64,000 nt of DNA from Hyphomicrobiales bacterium (GTDB taxonomy: Bacteria; Pseudomonadota; Alphaproteobacteria; Rhizobiales; Rhizobiaceae), in NCBI GenBank assembly GCA_900472485.1, contig UCII01000008.1, forward strand, positions 153,209-217,208, given 5' to 3'. Below are positions 60,001 through 64,000 of this stretch, one piece after another. Under the pieces are notes generated by a model. It was given only the letters and a program-made list of their open reading frames with translations, ran no database searches and was not told where the DNA came from. How positions within the stretch are numbered: position 1 is the stretch's first letter; each line of letters opens with the position of its first letter. Position numbers and translations under genes: made by a program.

Positions 60001-60785
60001 CACTCCAGACGCCCTCTGGCACGTGGGGTTTCACCGCCGTGACGGGCACCACCGTTAAGAACGGGTGGGTGCGCCTGCAGGGCCGCTACGCAGTGCCGAG
60101 CGGCTACACCAAACTCTCTATGCTGCTTCAGGTGGAACGAACGGCCGGAACCGGTGGCTCGTGTTACTGGTCGAAGCCGGTCATGCGCCGCGCCGTCTCG
60201 GCGGAGCTGATCGTGGATGGTGCGATCACCGCCAACAAGATCGCGGTCAACAGTCTCGACGCGATCACCGCCAACCTAGGGGCTGTGAACATCAGCTCGG
60301 CCATCATCGGAACGCTACAGGTCGGAACCAGCAATATTCAGGGCGGTGCGGTCACTGCCGTGTCAGCTGGCCGCAATGGCGCCGGCCAGACGATCGGCGC
60401 CGGCCAGACGGTCAATCTAGCCGCCTGCGGCATTACGGTCGCAGGCGACGGCCGCGTGGTGATCAGCGCCATGACTCTCGGGCAGTTCAATCAGAACGGC
60501 GGCAGCCAGAACTCCCAGCCAATCGGTTGTAACATCTTCCGCGATGGCACCGCGATCTTTAGCCAGACCTATTATCTCGGCGTCGTTCAAACCGTCGTCA
60601 GCGGCACAGGGGGCCAAAACGGAGGCACCTCTCAGACGACCTACACAGCCGGCCTGGTTGCCGTTCCGGCCCTCTATGACGCTCCCGGCGCGGGCTATCA
60701 CAGCTACACGCTGCAAATCTACTGCCCAGGCAACACCATCGTCTGGAACGAAAGCAACATCATTGCAACAGCGTTCAAGAGGTAA
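54012..60785 (+). CDS. Tail hub/host specificity protein with jellyroll adhesin modules
   Basis: A 2257-residue protein, the largest gene here; start at ATG 54012 (a frame from TTG 53964 is open). Residues 1-22 look like a signal peptide or hydrophobic pilot segment (LLLNVLSFWLMADAAHA), followed by a second hydrophobic stretch. The first 650 residues resemble gpJ/TipJ hubs (YLWIKFLDGTQTNADPYLMA; CDASVPLDGGGSEPAFRAGY; VHQVSLPPDAYPLEPNDVVS). Then come two LYRY modules, repeated AITADKIAANAV-type linkers and five jellyroll-like modules, and a C-terminal beta domain. It binds the host receptor. The modular region should vary between strains. Confidence 0.88.
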   Translation: MKYLILLLNVLSFWLMADAAHAEPISLAITSIAGFFSSIGAIGKLVLTVAINIGLSLVEKALAKKDKPQPAGTKLEISMGDDHAMSFIIGSYATAGKRKYAGTWGEDGKTPNAYFTDVIEIGNLPNRAGERGLTSVWIDDQKVGVLWDQPHPDGRGFPVQQYRANNKDYLWIKFLDGTQTNADPYLMAKFGTHAERPWKPTMIGRGCQIVILTSRYNTELFRGVPAGLFEPHPLPLYDIRKDSSVGGNGGHRWADPSTWEPSINPAVMTYNLARGVYYGSEWVYGGQNIGAFCLPATNWMAAANACDASVPLDGGGSEPAFRAGYDIQCDQEPLDAISELLKGCNGRIAEVGGIFKMLVGTPGAAVYSFTDNDIIVTEEQDFQPFPSLSATYNAIEATYPEPAEKWATKNAPGRYNTDLEAQDGNRRLPAQVQLLAVPFANQVQRIGLAMIQDYRRFRVHQVSLPPDAYPLEPNDVVSWSSARNGYDEKKFLVVKVEPQPNFLIVVTLKEVDPADYDWHPGLQLPTAVGWLGPITPPSQPMIGWTVEPSTIKDAGGIDRRPAIKISCAPELDDVAGVWVQVRLKETGDVVFDSDSNPYAAPYSWLISGQWTLANTSYEVRGRYLPQSSRATDWSAWLAVKTPNVLIQTADVLDGAIVQSKIADAAISAAKIMDEAVSNLKLADHAVSTAKLEIAAVTADVLASGAVISAKLADGAVTARALAQGAVDATSLASGIKAVEVVSALPTTGNDEGRQVYLTTDGKLYRYHNGAWTAAIAAVDVNGTLNSSQIADNAITSGKLAPFAVDASKLADGSVSAAKLAANAVDATKFASGIRPVEIVSSLPATGNIEGRTVYLTADDKLYRYTGSTWTAATPASDITGQMTDAQIAAVNAAKVTGTLVSSQIADAAITNQKLAALAVDAAKLADNAITTTKIADNAISTPKLQANAITADKIAANAVTAKSLLLMDFENLVQNGKFEDSASSISSYLLVVGLNTTMAYVPSDNTGALMLQMVKTTTGSNSEVRTTAFIPVTAGEVLYFETSFKSGTAEISTYGAYYRLMWFDASKVLITPNYTDLASSKAFGTTWTDYTGKITVPAGARFAQVRFFNTSTTALTLLIDRAIIRRANAASLIVDGSITTNHLAAGSVTTAALAAGSVTADDIAANAVISAKIAAGSVSADKIAANSITAGQIAAGAIGATQIAAKAITVDKLLVGSFDNMIDLGFSTGDISAWLTPGKVSYYIEAATTPLQGTWILQADGRGQALIANPLIRVSPSESYNFTAWFYNTDPDANAYIGFWQKDQSGNNVAPGFVTVASSSAKVWTQMQANFTVPAGVYYIQPTLAVDKDAANGKLCYWGKPNMRRASGAELIVDGAVTASKVAANAITADKVAANAITADKMVLADFTNRCENPNFGEGDKSWVNGAGVAILNNSANAYTGNYYMNIGAGAVANAIASRNNNIFPVLPGEQYFLQAFVKATGTPAGLLSVRIRFMGADKINYLNQAGFSVPVTVGTSYMEWNATVVVPAGVVYAWVDFVPGENLTVAGSYQIGFVSCQRKNGGNLIVDGAITAAKIGANAVTAGKLAANAVTAGTIAANAVTAGMIAAGAVSAAQIAADAITAEKLASNSVTTDALAVGSGKNLLQNTSFTMGLDCWGVTYTSGTIPGLAMRIRQAGEAWAGRNNPVLELRQGSGPSGFYADIRWKRPDGGGLANSLPFSVLCAPGEWLEATAYISAHRCSVELRIEWVGADGGALSYTAASTNAGNASDQNNPDLWPRLRTAGAAPANAVAASFHLRKLDTISGQTDSFMFVNKPMLCRIPASATEPTPWSDGGVVMITNGGIVASAVTADKIAANAITAGKIAANAVTAGTIAAGAVTATTIAGGTITGDKLAANTIGAGQIAADSITAKQLVLTDFSNMADNGWQTGTLDGWTVQNQQAFYLDTTSGDAAGWVLQSLGRDCARSNFITVTVGEVYAFDVWVYNTDSNAASIYAALQTPSGTWGFTAVTGTTVKNGWVRLQGRYAVPSGYTKLSMLLQVERTAGTGGSCYWSKPVMRRAVSAELIVDGAITANKIAVNSLDAITANLGAVNISSAIIGTLQVGTSNIQGGAVTAVSAGRNGAGQTIGAGQTVNLAACGITVAGDGRVVISAMTLGQFNQNGGSQNSQPIGCNIFRDGTAIFSQTYYLGVVQTVVSGTGGQNGGTSQTTYTAGLVAVPALYDAPGAGYHSYTLQIYCPGNTIVWNESNIIATAFKR
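55950..60280 (+). repeat. AITADKIAANAV-type linker repeats and jellyroll modules
   Basis: Degenerate in-frame repeats of the form '(A/G)(A/V)IT..KIAANAV' separate five modules that start FENLVQNG (56.9 kb), FDNMIDLG (57.7), FTNRCENP (58.2), KNLLQNTS (58.9) and FSNMADNG (59.8), each followed by LIVDGAIT-type sequence. Two copies of a 'LYRY..G.WTAA' motif lie near 56.3 and 56.6 kb. This is a protein-level repeat, not a CRISPR. Confidence 0.8.
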
Positions 60786-60789
60786 CGCT

Positions 60790-61212
60790 ATGACGTCTTC
60801 AGTCGTCCATTACATTCTTTTCGCCGCCGATGGCCGCATCCGTCAAAGCGGTCACTGTGACCGGGAAATGCTGCCCAAACTCGCCACCTTGTTTGGTGAA
60901 GGCTATGCGGTCATGGAGGTGCCGGCAGCCGATTATCGGCTTGATATCGACGCCACCTCCTATGTGCGCGACGGCGCGATCGTTCCGAAGCAGTCGGCCC
61001 TTAAGATCACCGAGTATACGATTCGGGCCGATGGCATTGAAAAGGTTCGCTTCGGCGTGCCGGCTGGGACCTCGGTCGTTCATGCCAACGAGATCGTCGC
61101 GATCAAGGACGGAATTTTCGAGTTCATGACGGACGTTCGCGGCGACCACCGCTTTCCCTTCATCGCCGCAGCCGGCTTTCACGACTTCGAGGTGACCATC
61201 CATGCTGTTTAA
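60790..61212 (+). CDS. Hypothetical tail-tip protein
   Basis: A 140-residue protein with ATG 60790, four bases after the hub stop. It is beta-rich (VHYILFAADGRIRQSGHCDR, IEKVRFGVPAGTSVVHANEI) and ends in a DFEVTIHAV strand. It overlaps the next gene by 11 bases. A fibre-associated or chaperone role by position. Confidence 0.62.
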   Translation: MTSSVVHYILFAADGRIRQSGHCDREMLPKLATLFGEGYAVMEVPAADYRLDIDATSYVRDGAIVPKQSALKITEYTIRADGIEKVRFGVPAGTSVVHANEIVAIKDGIFEFMTDVRGDHRFPFIAAAGFHDFEVTIHAV

Positions 61213-61621
61213 GGTGTCCGCAGATCTCGCCCTGGAGCGCCTCCAGGCGCAAACCGACATTGACCGACAGGTGAGGCTAGCGCGAATGCTCTTCATCACC
61301 GTCATTCCCGGTCAGGACGCGATCTATGCGCTGAAGCTTCGCGAGGCCGAGCTGATCGCCGCCGACCCCCGGCAAGGCGGCAGTGTGCCCGAAGGTGAAA
61401 CGCCGCATATCACGGCCGAGGCTACCGAGGATGACGTTAGCCGTTTTGAAAAGGCGGTCGAGATCCTCACGCGGGACCAGCACTGGGCGGTCGGATCGCA
61501 GATGATCGAGACCTTGCGTCGATCGGCGAACGCCGCTCTTGCCGCCGCCAGAACCGCTCCCGAAATCCGCGCCGCCTGCGAGACCGATTGGCGGGCCGTT
61601 CGCATCTTTGCCCAAGCTTGA
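61202..61621 (+). CDS. Hypothetical protein of the fibre module
   Basis: A 139-residue mainly helical protein: LERLQAQTDIDRQVRLARML, then AIYALKLREAELIAADPRQG and a C-terminal helix pair (TLRRSANAALAAARTAPEIR). It overlaps the previous gene by 11 bases and precedes the DUF4376 protein by 18. Family unknown; a fibre assembly factor is possible. Confidence 0.6.
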   Translation: MLFKVSADLALERLQAQTDIDRQVRLARMLFITVIPGQDAIYALKLREAELIAADPRQGGSVPEGETPHITAEATEDDVSRFEKAVEILTRDQHWAVGSQMIETLRRSANAALAAARTAPEIRAACETDWRAVRIFAQA

Positions 61622-61639
61622 ACAGAAGAAAGGACTGCC

Positions 61640-62308
61640 ATGTACCGCATAGATAGCATGTATGAACCGATGGTCGAGGCGCTGCTTGCAGCTCGTTCCG
61701 AAAACAGGGCTGATCGCTGGATGGCATGCGCCGCCTTCTGGCTCGGTCGGCAGCAGATCTACAATGTGCCAGATTTCTGGCTGGCGCTTGCCGCCAAAAT
61801 CACCTCCGGACTAGGTGCGGCTGACAGGGACGCGATCCTTGATCAATTGAGCAACAAGGAAGCAACCCTAGTCAGCTCGGCCATGGAGTGGCCGGAGACG
61901 CCGGAAAGTCTTCTTTCCATCGTTGCCGGCTGGTCGCCAGAAGCGGAGCCGGTCGATCTTTACGCCTATGCTGCCTCCAAACGCTACGCTGTCGAAACGG
62001 GCGGCATCGTTATCGATGGTATGCGCATCATGACCGATCGGGCGAGCCAATCACTGATCACTGGAGCCTATAACTATGTGCAGGCAAATCCCGACGTAAT
62101 GGTAAGGTTCAAGACGGTAAGCGGTTTTGTTGAACTGACGGCGACACAGATGACGGCGATCGCGAATGCAGTTGGTGCTCATGTTCAGGCGGCTTTTGCG
62201 GCCGAGGGTGAGGTGAACGCCCAAATCATCGCTGGCTCGATCTCCACCAAAGCGGCGATCGATGCTTTTGCTTGGCCGTCCAATGCCGCTATATCGCCCG
62301 GCATCTGA
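61640..62308 (+). CDS. DUF4376 domain protein of the fibre module
   Basis: A 222-residue protein. The C-terminal about 110 residues are DUF4376: YAASKRYAVETGGIVIDGMR, then IMTDRASQSLITGAYNYVQA, MVRFKTVSGFVELTATQMTA and NAQIIAGSISTKAAIDAFAWP, quoted in pieces. The N-terminal half is helical. DUF4376 proteins are encoded at the end of fibre modules and thought to help fibre assembly. This closes the structural operon before the lysis gene. Confidence 0.8.
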   Translation: MYRIDSMYEPMVEALLAARSENRADRWMACAAFWLGRQQIYNVPDFWLALAAKITSGLGAADRDAILDQLSNKEATLVSSAMEWPETPESLLSIVAGWSPEAEPVDLYAYAASKRYAVETGGIVIDGMRIMTDRASQSLITGAYNYVQANPDVMVRFKTVSGFVELTATQMTAIANAVGAHVQAAFAAEGEVNAQIIAGSISTKAAIDAFAWPSNAAISPGI

Positions 62309-62663
62309 TGGAATGCCCACATGCGCTCGTTAGGACGCGCAAGAGGCCATTCGCGCCGTCCTGAGGCAAGGTCGCGCCGATGCGATCGGTCGACGTTCGG
62401 CTAGCTTTCTGAGGCGTTAAACGACTATGTATGCAAGTATAGATCGATATCCAAGGCTCGATGGACCTGCCAGCCAGTACACCGGGTGAGCGATATAACC
62501 GGTAAGACGAAGGTACAGAAGCTGCCTCGGATTTAGGCGGCCTTTATGCTGGAGGCGATTGGGTTTCGTTACGAGAGCCAACTCTGCCTGGTGGTATCCT
62601 TGCCAGGCGTCTCATTCGTATTTTGCCATTCGAATTTATATTTTCGAGTTTGGAATGAAGCTT
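62309..62663. other. Gene-free stretch before the endolysin
   Basis: About 355 bases without a supported gene. It contains a weak inverted repeat (AGGACGCGC / GCGCCGTCCT near 62331-62363) and an AT-rich segment near 62620-62650 that may hold a promoter or leader for the endolysin gene. Open frames on the plus strand here are too short. Confidence 0.5.
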
Positions 62664-63296
62664 ATGGATCACGAGAAATTCTTCTCGGCGGTGCGAGCGC
62701 CATTATTTGGCGGTCGGCTGTCAACAAATCAGGTCAATGGTATTGAGGCAATCCTGGATGCTTGGGTGGCAGAGCCTTTCGATCTCCGTTGGCTCGCTTA
62801 CATGCTGGCGACAGTCTATCACGAGACGGACAAAGCCATGTGCGTAATTTCGGAAAATCTGAGCTATTCCGCAGCCGGCTTGCAGGCGACATTTCCGAAG
62901 TATTTCAATATGGAGCAGGCGGCTGCCTATTCTCGTCAGCCGAGACGGATTGCCAACCGTGCTTATGCTAATCGTTTGGGAAACGGCGATGAAGCAAGTG
63001 ATGACGGCTGGCGCTACCGTGGCCGCGGTCTCGTGCAAATCACCGGGCGGGACAACTATGCCAAGTACGGCATCGTCGATGATCCGGATAGAGCTCTCGA
63101 TCCTCGTAAAGCGATCGAAATCCTGTTCGACGGCATGATCAACGGCCGTTTCACCGGCAGGAAGCTTGCCGATTATTTTAGTGCTACGGGTTCAGATTGG
63201 ATCGGTGCGCGCCGGATTATCAACGGCACGGATCGGGCAACCGACATTGCCGGCTTTGCCAAGAAATTCGCGGCGGCGATTGAGCGCGCTCGGTAG
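62664..63296 (+). CDS. Endolysin, GH19-like (copy 2)
   Basis: A 210-residue endolysin started at ATG 62664; an ATG at 62655 and longer frames are possible, but 62664 matches the start of the homologue. YHETDK with the catalytic Glu at residue 54 and GWRYRGRGLVQITGRDNYAK are the GH19-type signatures. It is about 77% identical, without gaps, to the endolysin of prophage 1. No holin gene is visible next to it before the IS element. Confidence 0.9.
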   Translation: MDHEKFFSAVRAPLFGGRLSTNQVNGIEAILDAWVAEPFDLRWLAYMLATVYHETDKAMCVISENLSYSAAGLQATFPKYFNMEQAAAYSRQPRRIANRAYANRLGNGDEASDDGWRYRGRGLVQITGRDNYAKYGIVDDPDRALDPRKAIEILFDGMINGRFTGRKLADYFSATGSDWIGARRIINGTDRATDIAGFAKKFAAAIERAR

Positions 63297-63327
63297 ATTT
63301 ATCCGAGGCCGGTTACAGACGCCTAGG

Positions 63328-64000
63328 TGTGTAGTCCCTAAGTGTGATGGTGCATCATTGATTCTGAGTCGTCAGGAAGAGGATGCATTATGGGAAGTGT
63401 TCTTCACGGCAGCGCCCGCACGACGCCGCGTCTTCGAGCCGAACTCCAAGCGTCGCAAGAAAGCACCCGGTCCCTTGCCGCCCGCTACGGCCTGAACCCA
63501 AAAACGGTGGCCAAATGGCGGGAGCGGACGACGACAGCCGATGCGCCGATGGGACCTAAGGCTCCGAAGAGCACAGTGCTGACACCGGCTGAGGAAGCCA
63601 TGGTGGTGGCTTTCCGGCAGAAGACGCTATTGCCACTGGATGACGTACTGGGCTGCTTGAGGGATACCATCCCCAACCTCAGTCGCAGCGCGCTACACCG
63701 CTGCCTGCAACGCCATGGCATATCCCGGCTTCCGGTCGAGGAAACCAAGGAGCGACGTAAGCGGTTCAAAAGCTACGAGATCGGTTACGTCCACATCGAC
63801 AGTTGCGAGTTTCGCCATGCCGATGGAAAGCCGGTCATGTTCCTCGCCATCGACCGGGTTTCGAAGTTCACCCATGTTGAGTTCCTCGACTGCGCTGGAA
63901 AAATGGAAGGCGCAGCTTTCCTCCAGAACGTAGTCGAGGCTTTTCCCTACAAGATCCATACCGTACTGACCGACAACGGCATGGCCTTCGCAGACCTACC
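63328..64000 (+). mobile_element. IS481-family insertion sequence (3' truncated by window)
   Basis: A TGTGTAGTCCC-like end at about 63328 precedes a transposase with IS481-type features. The other inverted repeat lies beyond the window. The insertion sits 31 bases after the endolysin stop and may have removed or separated the right end of prophage 2. Confidence 0.7.
63390..64000 (+). CDS. IS481-type transposase (3' partial)
   Basis: 203 residues are visible from ATG 63390 (GGAAGAGG upstream), open to the window end. The N-terminal helix-turn-helix (STRSLAARYGLNPKTVAKWR) is followed by the rve-type DDE core: GYVHIDSCEFRH holds the first Asp, and VLTDNGMAF the second. The Glu of the triad lies outside the window. 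It catalyses cut-and-paste transposition. The homologous type occurs many times in Rhizobiaceae. Confidence 0.88.
   Translation, partial: MGSVLHGSARTTPRLRAELQASQESTRSLAARYGLNPKTVAKWRERTTTADAPMGPKAPKSTVLTPAEEAMVVAFRQKTLLPLDDVLGCLRDTIPNLSRSALHRCLQRHGISRLPVEETKERRKRFKSYEIGYVHIDSCEFRHADGKPVMFLAIDRVSKFTHVEFLDCAGKMEGAAFLQNVVEAFPYKIHTVLTDNGMAFADL

Larger units (their letters stand above)
34685..63296. mobile_element. Prophage 2 (siphophage-like)
   Basis: A repressor with operators, a short early region, terminase, capsid, connector, tail and lysis genes appear in siphophage order on the plus strand. No integrase, excisionase or replication gene is visible. The left limit is inferred from the repressor-controlled gene and the right limit from the endolysin and the adjoining IS481 element. 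Confidence 0.8.

Noticed and set aside
55950..60280. Repeated DNA considered as CRISPR or tandem repeat array
   Set aside because: The repeats are in frame and conserved as AITADKIAANAV-like protein linkers, with irregular spacing and no spacers.

Overview
The window looks like a chromosomal segment of a Rhizobiaceae alphaproteobacterium (Rhizobium, Agrobacterium or Sinorhizobium type). I infer this from GC-rich coding, an alphaproteobacterial GTTC-N7-GTTC SOS box, and prophage and ABC-transporter genes typical of Rhizobiales. No rRNA or complete tRNA lies in the window, so the genus is not proven.

There are two unrelated prophages in the same orientation, separated by about 9 kb of host DNA. 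Prophage 1 runs from the left edge to about 25.8 kb. It carries a contractile (P2/Mu-like) tail module: gpV, gpW/gp25, gpJ, gpI, DUF4815 protein, fibre and fibre partner, sheath, tube, gpE with a frameshifted E', tape measure, gpU, gpX and gpD. An endolysin, two small membrane proteins and a terminator follow. Small minus-strand cassettes sit between the tail genes. The right end is a cargo region with a sugar-nucleotide transferase, a four-gene operon under an SOS box that includes a YedK/HMCES protein, a nuclease-like protein and a SieB-like superinfection-exclusion protein. It ends at a tRNA 3'-end-like sequence that may be attR. Head genes and integrase would lie left of the window, so a tailocin cannot be excluded.

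The host segment (about 25.8-34.7 kb) holds a GNAT acetyltransferase, a decayed SARP/BTAD regulator, and a + strand cluster of a small leader ORF, a duplicated-permease NitT/TauT-type ABC transporter with its ATPase, a histidine kinase and a FixJ/NarL-type response regulator. An NTF2-like gene follows.

Prophage 2 (about 34.7-63.3 kb) is a siphophage-like element. It has a LexA-like repressor flanked by matching 15-bp operators, a short early region, terminase, DUF1073 portal, DUF2213 protease/scaffold, cement protein, DUF2184 capsid, connectors, tail tube, frameshifted tail chaperones, tape measure, distal tail proteins, a 2257-residue tail hub/adhesin, DUF4376 protein and an endolysin about 77% identical to that of prophage 1. 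No integrase or replication gene is visible. A foreign patch (truncated RAYT transposase, secreted protein, lipoprotein) interrupts the tail operon. An IS481-type transposase runs off the right edge.

The strongest findings are two canonical -1 slippery heptamers (GGGAAAC in prophage 1, AAATTTT in prophage 2), the SOS-controlled operon, the nuclease-like/SieB pair beside the possible attR, the operator-promoter architecture of the prophage 2 repressor, and an internal start that would produce a separate scaffold.
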